This document shows, in pieces, positions 33,557 through 41,988 of a stretch of DNA of 64,000 nucleotides. Where the stretch lies: the NCBI GenBank assembly GCA_036006425.1, contig DASYPQ010000024.1:124001-188000 (forward strand), read 5' to 3'. Every line of letters starts with the position of its first letter. Positions within the stretch are counted from its first letter, which is position 1. Origin of the DNA: DASYPQ01 sp036006425 (GTDB lineage: Bacteria; Planctomycetota; UBA1135; GCA-002686595). Both the position numbers and the translations under genes were made by a program. The notes under the pieces were generated by a model. The model did not search any database. It had not been told where the DNA came from and was given only the letters and a program-made list of their open reading frames with translations.

Positions 33557-33562
33557 ATCCTA
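33557..33562 (-). promoter_or_regulatory. Putative -10 box for the DinB-like gene
   Basis: On the minus strand TAGGAT lies 9 nt before the ATG at 33547, the same geometry as at 18473 and 30337. Confidence 0.4.
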
Positions 33563-33592
33563 CCGTCGAGCCGCCGATGCGACCCGTTCACC

Positions 33593-34324
33593 TCACCGCG
33601 GAGATTCGGCCTCCGCCAGGCGATCGAGTCGCGTCAGGAGAGTCCGCGCATCCGCGACGAGGGCGGTCTCCATCGAAGCACGTGCCGTCGGCACTGCTTC
33701 GGCCAGGTCCCGCATCTCCTCGGCGAGATGGATGAGCGCAGCGGTGCGGGTGTTCGCCTCCGGAGACCAGGTCGTGCCGGAGCGGAACCCCGTTTCGGAG
33801 TTCCAGTGCGACACGTGATACGTCGTCCCATCGAATCCGCCCATCAGCTGGGCCGGGTATCTCACTCGACCGAGCATTCTCGACCAGACCTGGTCCAGGA
33901 TCTCCGCCGCGTCGTCCGAGATGGGCGCCGCAAAGGTCGCGACGTGGATCCGCAGAGTGCTCAAGGCGACCGCCCGCTCCTCCGGGCCGTCCGAGTACTC
34001 GGTCTTCGTTCCGCCGTCGCACAGAACGTCCATCATCGCCGAGTAGAGAGGGTCCCTCATGCGCTTGAAGACGATGCGAGGAGCTGCATCCTCCTCTCGA
34101 AGGAGATAGACGGCCCACTCCCGGTCGAACGAGGGCTGCGCGACAACCTGGCACTCGCGATAGCGATGCTCTCCGACCAGGGACACGCGGAGCACGCGAA
34201 CGTAGGGATCGGGAGGCGCTACCCAGGAGAACACGTCGTCGCCGGGCTCGAGGTCGTCGAACTCGGGCGGAGCCTGCCGGACTCCGAGCATCACGACCGA
34301 GGCGGCCAGGATGAGTCGAATCAT
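33593..34324 (-). CDS. Exported protein of unknown function
   Basis: 243 residues. MIRLILAASVVMLGVRQA is a short signal peptide. The mature part is mixed alpha/beta without a motif I recognise (DVFSWVAPPDPYVRVLRVSL, GGFDGTTYHVSHWNSETGFR); a helical tail follows. Base composition is less G+C-rich than in core genes. The plus-strand frame over the same region is longer but has no signal or recognisable domain and was rejected. Confidence 0.55.
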   Translation of the reverse strand: MIRLILAASVVMLGVRQAPPEFDDLEPGDDVFSWVAPPDPYVRVLRVSLVGEHRYRECQVVAQPSFDREWAVYLLREEDAAPRIVFKRMRDPLYSAMMDVLCDGGTKTEYSDGPEERAVALSTLRIHVATFAAPISDDAAEILDQVWSRMLGRVRYPAQLMGGFDGTTYHVSHWNSETGFRSGTTWSPEANTRTAALIHLAEEMRDLAEAVPTARASMETALVADARTLLTRLDRLAEAESPR

Positions 34325-34464
34325 GATCAGGAACCCTCTCTCGCGAAGCTCACGGCTTCACGAACGCTGCACTGGATGCACGAACTGGACTATCCAGCGC
34401 CGGAATCCTTCCGACGGGGCTTGGTTTCAGATCGGATTCCGATGAGGAGCTTCGGAGAGTGCAC

Positions 34465-35112
34465 CTAGGTTCTTCCGCTGCGAGCGAGAAGACTCCGAAG
34501 GTGCGCGGGCATCGCTGCATCGCTGGAATACAGTCGAATTGGACTCGCAACTTGAGTCGACGTGTGAGCCACCTCGATCCATTTCGACATCCAGTCGCCT
34601 CGAACCTCCACTCCCGTGAGTTGGGCCGAAGGAATCGCAAAGGGAGTGATGAAAGCCGGCTTGATCCAAAGCCCGTTGCGATACACCGCGAGTCGGAGCA
34701 ACGGAGGGCTGATGTTGATCTTGCCGATTCGGCCACCGCACCGCTTGCCCCAGAGGACGGGACCGTGCGCACGGACTCGTTGCTCCGTCGCCGAGATGTC
34801 GGCCCTCGGTCCCCGAAACATGGACGCGGGGAAGATGTACTGGGACAGCAGGTAGACCATGGCGAGCCCCGCCAGCGGGTGCGTCACCGCGAGACTGCGG
34901 GAGTGCCAACGCATGCGATGCCACGTCGTTTCGTCAACCTCGGTGGTGCGACCGTGCTCAGACACATAGAAGCGACCGTCTGAGTGAGCGCTGCTGATCG
35001 GACTCCCCCCGACTCGCTCGCACTCAGCTAGGTAGCTGAAGAAGTTGATGCATGCGACCAGGGTCACCGCGATGCACGCGATCAGCAAGGCCTTCCTACC
35101 CGTCTCCTGCAC
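34465..35112 (-). CDS. Membrane protein of unknown function
   Basis: 215 residues with two hydrophobic segments: KALLIACIAVTLVACINFFS (about 6-26) and a weaker one, LAGLAMVYLLSQYIFPAS (about 82-99). The C-terminal half (INISPPLLRLAVYRNGLWIK) has beta-rich character and may be cytosolic. No family recognised. It uses a GTG start at 35112, lies in the lower-G+C accessory block, and is 33 bp downstream of the Mrr gene's stop, so both may share a transcript. Confidence 0.5.
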   Translation of the reverse strand: MQETGRKALLIACIAVTLVACINFFSYLAECERVGGSPISSAHSDGRFYVSEHGRTTEVDETTWHRMRWHSRSLAVTHPLAGLAMVYLLSQYIFPASMFRGPRADISATEQRVRAHGPVLWGKRCGGRIGKINISPPLLRLAVYRNGLWIKPAFITPFAIPSAQLTGVEVRGDWMSKWIEVAHTSTQVASPIRLYSSDAAMPAHLRSLLARSGRT

Positions 35113-35145
35113 GTGCCGCTTCTCCCGAGAAGTCTAGTACAAGGG

Positions 35146-36057
35146 CTACGTCTCGTCGAAGTAGTCCGAGTCAGCTCGCTGAACGCGATAGGTTCGGCTG
35201 GTCGTGACACCGACCTCGAAGTCGATCATCAGTTCCGACAGTCGGCGGCCATCGATCAACACGACCTTGGGATCGATGTGCTCAACGTACGCAGTTGCGT
35301 CAGCCGTAAAAGCACCGGTCGTGATGAACACGCCCTTCCTGGCGCGCTTGCCATGCAGTGCACCCACGAATTTCTGAATCTCAGGACGTCCGACCGCCCC
35401 GTCCCATCGCTTTGCTTGCAGGTATACGACGTCGAGTCCCAGTCGGTCTTGATTGATGATGCCGTCGATGCCTTCGTCACCGGACTTCCCAACGACCTGA
35501 CCGGCGTCGCTCTGCGAGCCGCCGTACTCCATTTTCCGAAGCAACTCGACAACCAGCCGCTCGAAGAACTGGGACGAGCCGGCCTTCACGCGTCCCAAGA
35601 CCTCTGCCCCAAGGCTGGCTCGCATTTTTAGGTGGGCAGACTCGAGCGCCTCCTCGGGAGTCTCGACTTCCGACTCTGCTGCCAGGGGCGCCAGCTCCGT
35701 TCCCGCGTCATTCCTGCGATTCCGAAACTCGTTGAACTCCGAGAACTGCTCGAGCAGTTTGATGTCTACTCGCCGCGGCGGATGCTTCAGAAGATCGCGG
35801 CCGCGATCGGTCAGTCGGAAGTGACCTCTCCGTGGCGACACAAGGAGTCCTGCCTGCTGGAGGTAGACCTTCGCCCACGCAACGCGGTTGCTGAAGCGGG
35901 ATTGGCGGCCGCTAGGAAGCACCTCGTCCTGTTCTGCAGAAGTGAGGTTGAATTCGATGGCGAGTGCCTCTCGTGCGTCAGCAAGGGAGTGCTCCTTTTC
36001 ATCTGCGGCAACGCGCAGGAGCGGAAGCATCATCGATTGGAAATCAGGAACACTCAT
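35146..36057 (-). CDS. Mrr-type restriction endonuclease
   Basis: 303-residue protein of the Mrr family, type IV enzymes that cut modified foreign DNA. An N-terminal winged-helix domain (SVPDFQSMMLPLLRVAADEK, VAWAKVYLQQAGLL, GHFRLTDRGRDLL) precedes a PD-(D/E)xK nuclease: FFERLVVELLRKMEYGG, GDEGIDGII with the catalytic Asp, and VVYLQAKRW with the QxK pair. It then continues KGVFITTGAFTADATAY. The ATG at 36057 fits the family's MxxPDxxxxMLPLL start better than the GTG at 36078. The gene is less G+C-rich than its neighbours, consistent with transfer. No methyltransferase is visible. Confidence 0.92.
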   Translation of the reverse strand: MSVPDFQSMMLPLLRVAADEKEHSLADAREALAIEFNLTSAEQDEVLPSGRQSRFSNRVAWAKVYLQQAGLLVSPRRGHFRLTDRGRDLLKHPPRRVDIKLLEQFSEFNEFRNRRNDAGTELAPLAAESEVETPEEALESAHLKMRASLGAEVLGRVKAGSSQFFERLVVELLRKMEYGGSQSDAGQVVGKSGDEGIDGIINQDRLGLDVVYLQAKRWDGAVGRPEIQKFVGALHGKRARKGVFITTGAFTADATAYVEHIDPKVVLIDGRRLSELMIDFEVGVTTSRTYRVQRADSDYFDET

Positions 36058-36123
36058 GCGCACTCCCCATTGTCCCACGCACGGCGCACACCATCGCGCC
36101 TATCAACGCTTGCCCTGAAGGCC

Positions 36124-37422
36124 TCACGGATAGATCCGATACAGCATCCGCGGGAACGGGCTCGCTTCGCGCACGTGCTCGATCCCGGCGATCCAGGCGA
36201 CGGTGCGCTCGAGGCCGAGGCCGAAGCCGGCGTGAGGAACGGAGCCGTACCGCCGCAGATCCAAGTACCACTGGAACGCTTCCTTCGGCAGCTGGTGCTC
36301 GTCGATCCGTCCCTCCAGCGCCGCGAGATCGTCCTCCCGCTGACTCCCGCCGATCAACTCCCCCACGCCCTCCGGTCCGAGCACGTCCACGCACAGCGCC
36401 TTCCCCAAATCCTTCGGGTCGCGCTTCATGTAGAACGCCTTCACCTCCGCCGGATACCGGTGAACCATCACCGGCCGATCGTGCATCTTCGACAGGATCG
36501 TCTCGTCCGGCGCTCCGAAATCGTCGCCGTACTTGAACGTCGACTCCGGATGTCCCGCCAGGATCTTCGCGGCCTCGTCGTACGACAACCGCGGGAACGG
36601 CGACTGGATCGCTTCCAGCTTCGTGAGATCGCGCTCCAACGCCGCGAGCTCCGGCTTCCGCCGCCGCAGCACCTCCGCCACGACGAACACGAGCATGTCC
36701 TCGGCGAGCTGCATGATCTCCTCGAGATCCGCGAACGCGACCTCGGGCTCGAGCATCCAGAACTCCGTCAAGTGCCGGCGCGTCTTGCTCTTCTCCGCCC
36801 GGAACGTCGGTCCGAAGCAGTACACCTTCCCCATCGCCATCGCGGTCGCTTCGGCGTACAGCTGCCCCGACTGCGTCAAGTACGCCTTGTCGTCGAAGTA
36901 CTGCACTTCGAAGAGCGTGGAAGTCCCCTCGCACGCGGCCGGCGTGAACATCGGCGAGTCGATGCACACGAATCCCCGGTCGTCGTAGAACTTCCGGATC
37001 GCCGTGATCACCGCGTCGCGCACGCGCATCAGCGCCCACTGGCGCTTGCTGCGCAGCCACAGATGCCGATTCGAGAGAAGGAAGTCGGGGCCGTGCTCCT
37101 TCGGCGTGATCGGGTAGCCCTCGACGGCTTGGATCACTTCGCCGCCGCTCACGCCGATCTCGAATCCTCCCGGTGCGCGCGCGTCGGCTTTCACTTCGCC
37201 GGTCAGGATCAGGCTCGACTCCTGTCCGGCGTGGCCGACCGCGTCGAAGAGCGTGTCGGGCACGGCACCCTTGAAGAGCACGCACTGTGCGAAGCCGGTG
37301 CCGTCGCGCAGCTGCACAAAGTGGAGTTTCCCTTTCGAGCTCTTGTTGTGGACCCAGCCGCGCAGCGTGACGGTCTGGCCGACGTGCTGCCCGAGTCGTT
37401 CGACGGTGGTGATCGTGGTCAT
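36124..37422 (-). CDS. asnS: Asparaginyl-tRNA synthetase
   Basis: 432-residue class II aminoacyl-tRNA synthetase charging tRNA-Asn. An N-terminal OB-fold anticodon-binding domain (VTLRGWVHNKSSKGKLHFVQ, LRDGTGFAQCV) precedes the catalytic core with motif 2 (CFGPTFRAEKSKTRRHLTEF) and motif 3 (HAGFGLGLERTVAWIAG). TPAACEGTSTLFEV and HRYPAEVKAFYMKRDP are Asn-type signatures rather than Asp-type. Minus strand, ending 66 bp from the accessory block. Confidence 0.95.
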   Translation of the reverse strand: MTTITTVERLGQHVGQTVTLRGWVHNKSSKGKLHFVQLRDGTGFAQCVLFKGAVPDTLFDAVGHAGQESSLILTGEVKADARAPGGFEIGVSGGEVIQAVEGYPITPKEHGPDFLLSNRHLWLRSKRQWALMRVRDAVITAIRKFYDDRGFVCIDSPMFTPAACEGTSTLFEVQYFDDKAYLTQSGQLYAEATAMAMGKVYCFGPTFRAEKSKTRRHLTEFWMLEPEVAFADLEEIMQLAEDMLVFVVAEVLRRRKPELAALERDLTKLEAIQSPFPRLSYDEAAKILAGHPESTFKYGDDFGAPDETILSKMHDRPVMVHRYPAEVKAFYMKRDPKDLGKALCVDVLGPEGVGELIGGSQREDDLAALEGRIDEHQLPKEAFQWYLDLRRYGSVPHAGFGLGLERTVAWIAGIEHVREASPFPRMLYRIYP

Positions 37423-37465
37423 GCGAGGAGAGGAGGCGAGGCGCGGGGTGTGGAGGGCCGGTCGA

Positions 37466-38038
37466 TCAGGGGAACGCGGAGTAGGCCGACTGGAGCTGCA
37501 CGTCCGCGATCGCTCCGCGCCGCACGATGATCTTCCCCTTGCACGCCGCGCCGTCGCGCCGCGCTTCGACGGTCACTTCGCCGTCGCCGCCCGCGACGAG
37601 ATCGGCGAGGCTCGCGAGCGGCGTCACGAGCTGCACGCGTTCGTAGCCGAGGGCGAGGAGGCGCGTCACGATGCGATCCGCGAGGGCGGCCGCGGATCCG
37701 GCGGAGACGGGTTCGAGCGCTCCAGGGCTGCGCGTGCCACCGCGGCTCGACTCGAGGACGGCGAGCATGCGGTCCTCGACGCGCTTCTGCCCGTCGCGGA
37801 TGTCGATGAGGACGTGCTCGAGGCGGCGGACGTCGAGGGCCTCGCGTTCCTCGCCGAAGCGCTTCAAGGCGCCTTGGATCTCCTCGAGGCGGTCGAGATG
37901 CGCGAAGCGTCCTTCGAGACGCCGGAGGCGCACGAGGAGGAGGGCGAGACCCGCCGTCGTCGCGGCGAGGAGGAGGCAGGCGATCACCTCGAGGGTGAGC
38001 GTCGTCTCGGGCGCGATGTCGGCGAGCGTCTGGATCAT
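37466..38038 (-). CDS. Membrane-anchored protein, unknown
   Basis: 190 residues: one N-terminal transmembrane helix (LTLEVIACLLLAATTAGLAL), a coiled-coil linker (RFAHLDRLEEIQGALKRFGE, VEDRMLAVLESSRGG) and a small C-terminal domain (VTVEARRDGAACKGKIIVRR) that looks beta-rich. No family recognised. Probably in one unit upstream of asnS (43-bp gap). TAACCT lies 10 nt before its ATG. Confidence 0.6.
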   Translation of the reverse strand: MIQTLADIAPETTLTLEVIACLLLAATTAGLALLLVRLRRLEGRFAHLDRLEEIQGALKRFGEEREALDVRRLEHVLIDIRDGQKRVEDRMLAVLESSRGGTRSPGALEPVSAGSAAALADRIVTRLLALGYERVQLVTPLASLADLVAGGDGEVTVEARRDGAACKGKIIVRRGAIADVQLQSAYSAFP

Positions 38039-38087
38039 CGGGAGCGGTAGGTTACCGGGCGGTCGCGGAGGTCCCTAGCGCGTCGAC

Positions 38088-38540
38088 TCATGCCCGGCGG
38101 CGCGCCGCGACGGCCTGGATCTCGACCTTGGCGCCGCCCGGGAGCGCCGTCACGGCGACGGTGGTGCGCGCCGGGAACGGCTGCGGGAAGCGCTTCGCGT
38201 AGGCCGCGTTCAACTCGGGGTAGTTGGCGATGTCCGTGACGAACACGTTGACGGAAACGACGTCGGCGAGCGTCAGCCCGACCCGGCCAAGGTCTTTCTC
38301 GATCGAGTCGATGGCGGCGTCGACGTCCTGCCCGATCGTTCCTCCGGTCTTGCCAATCTTCCCCGAGAGGAAGACGAGATTGCCGGAGCTGACCGCGGCC
38401 GAGTACGGCCCGAGGGCGCCCTCCGCCGGAAGGTGACTCGGGGCCGGATAGACGCAAAAGGGTGCCGTGCAGGCTGTGGCGAGGACGGCGAGAAGAGCGG
38501 CCCATGGAGCGGAACGGAGAAGCGGGAGGCGGGTTCTCAT
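38088..38540 (-). CDS. RidA-family protein with lipoprotein-type signal
   Basis: 150 residues. The core from about residue 30 is a complete RidA/YjgF fold: GPYSAAVSSGNLVFLSGKIG, VFVTDIANYPELNAAYAKRF, ARTTVAVTALPGGAKVEIQA, keeping the Arg and Glu that bind imine substrates in RidA deaminases. Unusually, the N-terminus RSAPWAALLAVLATACTAPF reads as a lipoprotein export signal with the cysteine near residue 24. RidA normally works in the cytosol on reactive enamines. The ATG at 38540 follows CACAAT by 6 nt. Confidence 0.85.
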   Translation of the reverse strand: MRTRLPLLRSAPWAALLAVLATACTAPFCVYPAPSHLPAEGALGPYSAAVSSGNLVFLSGKIGKTGGTIGQDVDAAIDSIEKDLGRVGLTLADVVSVNVFVTDIANYPELNAAYAKRFPQPFPARTTVAVTALPGGAKVEIQAVAARRRA

Positions 38541-38546
38541 CGCCGG

Positions 38547-38552
38547 ATTGTG
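38547..38552 (-). promoter_or_regulatory. Putative -10 box for the RidA-like gene
   Basis: On the minus strand CACAAT lies 6 nt before ATG 38540, within a stretch almost identical to the start region of the GT87 gene at 30289. Confidence 0.4.
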
Positions 38553-38734
38553 CCGGGAAAGCGCTCACGAAACACGTGCCTCGCCCGGTACAGCCCGGGG
38601 AGTAGAATCCCCACGGTTCGGAGGAAGGCCAGGATCGAACGATCGTCGCTGTTCCGCCGTTCGAGCCGGGGCCGATCCCAGCTCACTCGCTCTCATCTCG
38701 TCGCCTCGGGCAACCTTTCGAGAAGGAGTCGCCC

Positions 38735-40384
38735 ATGCACGTCTCCCGATGCTCGCCCCAGGGGCTCCGGTTTTCCCTCCGGATCGCCGCCTGCCTCACT
38801 TTGATCGCCTCCGTCGCCCTCGCCAACCATAAGGACGAGCGCCTCGGCTTCACGATCCAGACGCCGAACAAGTGGACGGCGATCCCGATGAGCGGCGACG
38901 AACGCTGGATGGTCGCGAAGTACCTCTCGGACAAGAGCTACTTCTGGGAGGACAAGAAGGAGGGCTGGCCCCGCGAGCACAAGCCCGACATGGAGGTCGT
39001 CGCCTTCGTCGACGCCGCCGTGAAGGAGAAGGCGAAGCTCGTCAAGAAGGAGGCGCGCAACGGCCGGACGGAGTGGTTCGTCGGATTCGAGAGCCCGTTC
39101 AAGGACTACAAGGACTTCATGACCAAGCGCTACTCCGGTGGCGGCTGGTCGATCAGCGACGAGAAGCAGGACAAGGTCGGCGACATCCCGGTCACGTGCT
39201 ACCAGATCAAGGTCGACAAGGGGTCGTACGAGGGTCCGAAGCACATCATCACGTGGGTCTACCACGTGCCCGACGTCGACATCGCCGTGCAGTTCGAGGC
39301 GCTCGAGGACGCCTGGCCGAAGCTCCAGGCCGAGTTCGTCCGTTGCCTGCGCTCGTTCAAGGCGACCGAGCGCTCCGGAGAAGCCCTGTACGAGACGTCG
39401 ACCGGCTCCGAGAAGGTGGCGTGGGTCGACGAGCAGAAGCTGACGCCTGAGCAGAGGAAGAGCCACCGCGCCGCGGTGGAGAAGGACACGATCGACAAGG
39501 CGACGGCGAAGCTCACGGAAGGGTGGACGGCGAAGCGCATGGGGCACTTCTTCGTCCTGAACCACGCCGACGAGAAGTTCGCGAAGCGCGTCGTCGACCA
39601 GGGCGACGCCGTCTGGGGCTGGCTCGACGACACGTTCGGCTTCGTCGGCGAGGGCGAGTACGTCCGCAGCCCGATCCTGCGCATCTGCAAGGACTACCCC
39701 GAGTACAAGGCCTACTTCAAGGGCGGAAACGCGTGGAGCCGGAGCGAGTTCGAGATCGTCACCTACCAGGACGACGGCGGCTCGGAGAGCTGGATGTGCA
39801 AGCTCGTGAACGGATACGTCCTCGACTTCTGGCTGGTGAACCGCGACCGCACGATCACGCTCTCGATGCCGGGCTGGCTCGGAGTCGGGCTCTCGAACCT
39901 CGTCCAGAACCTGCACGTCAAGAACGGGAAGGTCACGTTCCGCAGGGACGACTGGGACCGCGACGAGGTGCGCGAGGCCGCGCGGACGGGCAAGACGACG
40001 GACGCGAAGGAGATCTTCGTGATGTCCGGCGAGGCGTACTGGCAGGACTACGTCAAGTCCCAGGAGGCCGGCCAGCTCGTCGACTTCCTCGCCGCGCGCG
40101 GCGGAGCGAAGGACCGGCGCACGAAGGACCTCCTGCCCCAGTACATGCGCAACCTCCAGGCGGTCATCGCCGAGGTGACGAAGGAGGAAGAGGCCGCCGG
40201 CGGCAAGGTCGCGAAGAAACCGAAGACCGAGGAGGAGGAGGACGCCTGGTTCAAGGAGACGCGCCAGGGGATGAAGAAGAAGGAGCAGCGCATCCTCGAG
40301 GACACGTTCAAGCGGACCTTCGCCGACTGGAAGGACTCCGACTGGAAGGCCTTCGAGGCGAGCTACGACAAGGCCGTCCACTGA
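38735..40384 (+). CDS. Secreted protein, probably an inactive relative of the adjacent peptidase
   Basis: 549 residues with a signal peptide (RFSLRIAACLTLIASVALA). Residues about 30-220 resemble a DUF1795/PsbP-type beta domain (DERLGFTIQTPNKWTAIP). The second part (about 265-460) follows the layout of DUF1570-type peptidases: AKRMGHFFVLNHADEKFAKR, LRICKDYPEYKAYF, PGWLGVGLSN. The HExxH helix is replaced by YVLDFWLVNRD and the downstream glutamate of the WLxEG block by valine, so metal binding is unlikely. The tail is highly charged. It precedes the HExxH protein by 10 bp and is surely co-transcribed. The degenerate-peptidase reading is inference. Confidence 0.65.
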   Translation: MHVSRCSPQGLRFSLRIAACLTLIASVALANHKDERLGFTIQTPNKWTAIPMSGDERWMVAKYLSDKSYFWEDKKEGWPREHKPDMEVVAFVDAAVKEKAKLVKKEARNGRTEWFVGFESPFKDYKDFMTKRYSGGGWSISDEKQDKVGDIPVTCYQIKVDKGSYEGPKHIITWVYHVPDVDIAVQFEALEDAWPKLQAEFVRCLRSFKATERSGEALYETSTGSEKVAWVDEQKLTPEQRKSHRAAVEKDTIDKATAKLTEGWTAKRMGHFFVLNHADEKFAKRVVDQGDAVWGWLDDTFGFVGEGEYVRSPILRICKDYPEYKAYFKGGNAWSRSEFEIVTYQDDGGSESWMCKLVNGYVLDFWLVNRDRTITLSMPGWLGVGLSNLVQNLHVKNGKVTFRRDDWDRDEVREAARTGKTTDAKEIFVMSGEAYWQDYVKSQEAGQLVDFLAARGGAKDRRTKDLLPQYMRNLQAVIAEVTKEEEAAGGKVAKKPKTEEEEDAWFKETRQGMKKKEQRILEDTFKRTFADWKDSDWKAFEASYDKAVH

Positions 40385-40394
40385 GGTCGCCCGC

Positions 40395-41966
40395 GTGCGC
40401 GCCCGCTCCGTTTTCCTCGCGCTGCTTGGAACCCTCGCCTTCTTTTCGCCCGCTGCGCGGGCGGGCGACGACATCGTCTGCCTCAAGGACGGCCGCGTCG
40501 TCTCCGGCCCGACGATGGCGCGCGTCGCCGGCGGCATCGAGATCACCTACCAGAACGGCAAGGTGTTCGTCGCCGACGCGCTGATCCACGACGCCGTGCT
40601 CGCCGAGGACCTGAAGGTCCCTCCGGTCTCCGACGAGGAGAAGGAGAAGATGTCGCAGGGTTTCGTCCACTTCGAGGGCAAGTGGGTGACGCTCCCGCAG
40701 CGCGACGAGATCCTCAAGAAGCGCGTCCTCGACCACAAGGCGAACCTCGACGAGATGCGCGCGCACGGCGAGTGGCGCAACCGGTACATCGAGGACGGGA
40801 AGTACTTCCACTTCGAGTACACGGTGCCGAAGCGCATCTTCGAGCCGTACCGCGACGCGATGGAGGCGTACTTCGCCGACTTCGCGAAGACCTGGAAGAT
40901 CCAGCCGCCGAAGGGCGGATTCAAGCTGCCGGTGTGCTTCTACGCGGACGAGGCGAGCTTCCTGCAGACGGCCGGCGTGAAGCACGGCGTGCTCGGGTAC
41001 TTCGATCCGGACCGCAAGGACCTGAACATCTTCTACGAGCGCCTCGACCCGGTGCTGTCCGAGACGGTGATGTTCCACGAGGCGAACCACTACCTCCAGT
41101 ACCTCGTCAATCCGCTGTTCTTCGTGCCGCACTTCCCGGGCGAGTCGCTGGCCGAGTACTACGGCGCGAGCCACTGGGATCCGGAGAAGAAGAAGTTCAC
41201 GGTCGGGATGATGCAGGAAGGTCGCCTGTGCCAGATCGAGTCGGACACGGCCGCCGGCGACGTGATGGACATCGCGAAGCTCGTCGGGACGCACGATCTC
41301 TTCGAGCACTACACCTGGGGCTGGTCGCTCGTGCACTTCCTGATGAACGACCCGCGCTACGCGCCGAAGTTCATGAAGTTCTTCCTCGCGCTCCCCGAGG
41401 CGAAGGGCGTGCAGCGCGAGGAGATGTCGAACGGCATGTACACGCTGAGCCAGGAGGACGTCCTCAAGATCTTCATGCGCGAGTTCGGCCTGAAGGACGC
41501 GAACGCCCTGCGCAAGATGGACGCGGAGTGGCACAACTACGTGACCGGCAAGCTCGCGCTCGTGACGTACCGCGGCTACGAGCGCGCCGGCATGGAGGCG
41601 CGGAGGGACGAGAGGAATCTCCGCGCGACACGGCTCCTGAAGACCGCGATCGACAAGGGCTCGAAGAACCCGCTCGTCTTCAACACGCTCGCGGAGATCT
41701 ACGCCGACGACGGCAAGACGGCGGAAGCGATGGCAATGTGGAAGAAGGCGATCGAGCTCGATCCCTTGAACGGCCTCTTCTACGCGCGGATGAGCTTCCG
41801 GCTGAATGCCAGCGACAAGAAGGAATCGAAGCGGCTGGCGGCGCTCGCGCTGGAGCTCGGCTCGGACGATCCGTGGGCGAACCTCGGCGACGAGGCGGCG
41901 GCGGTCGATTCGACGCCGGGGAAGAAGCCGAAGAAGCCGGGCGAGCCCGACGACCCGCCGCGCTAG
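40395..41966 (+). CDS. Secreted DUF1570-like metallopeptidase with TPR repeats
   Basis: 523 residues. A signal peptide (SVFLALLGTLAFFSPAARAG) precedes a small N-terminal domain, then a gluzincin-like peptidase domain: LPVCFYADEASFLQTAG, MFHEANHYLQYL with HExxH (His228, His232), FPGESLAEYYGAS with the probable glutamate ligand. About residues 400-470 form TPR units (KNPLVFNTLAEIYADDGKTA, EAMAMWKKAIELDPLNGLFY). The tail is Lys/Pro-rich. GTG start at 40395. Probably acts on cell-surface or extracellular protein; substrate unknown. Confidence 0.75.
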   Translation: MRARSVFLALLGTLAFFSPAARAGDDIVCLKDGRVVSGPTMARVAGGIEITYQNGKVFVADALIHDAVLAEDLKVPPVSDEEKEKMSQGFVHFEGKWVTLPQRDEILKKRVLDHKANLDEMRAHGEWRNRYIEDGKYFHFEYTVPKRIFEPYRDAMEAYFADFAKTWKIQPPKGGFKLPVCFYADEASFLQTAGVKHGVLGYFDPDRKDLNIFYERLDPVLSETVMFHEANHYLQYLVNPLFFVPHFPGESLAEYYGASHWDPEKKKFTVGMMQEGRLCQIESDTAAGDVMDIAKLVGTHDLFEHYTWGWSLVHFLMNDPRYAPKFMKFFLALPEAKGVQREEMSNGMYTLSQEDVLKIFMREFGLKDANALRKMDAEWHNYVTGKLALVTYRGYERAGMEARRDERNLRATRLLKTAIDKGSKNPLVFNTLAEIYADDGKTAEAMAMWKKAIELDPLNGLFYARMSFRLNASDKKESKRLAALALELGSDDPWANLGDEAAAVDSTPGKKPKKPGEPDDPPR

Positions 41967-41988
41967 CGGTGAAGACCTCGGCGGCAGA

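Noticed and set aside
33026..34468. 480-codon plus-strand frame in the accessory block
   Set aside because: Opposes the DinB-like gene and the exported protein, which have recognisable domain or signal features; this frame has none.
34459..34983. Plus-strand frame opposite the membrane protein at 34465
   Set aside because: The minus-strand product has coherent transmembrane segments; the plus-strand product looks random.
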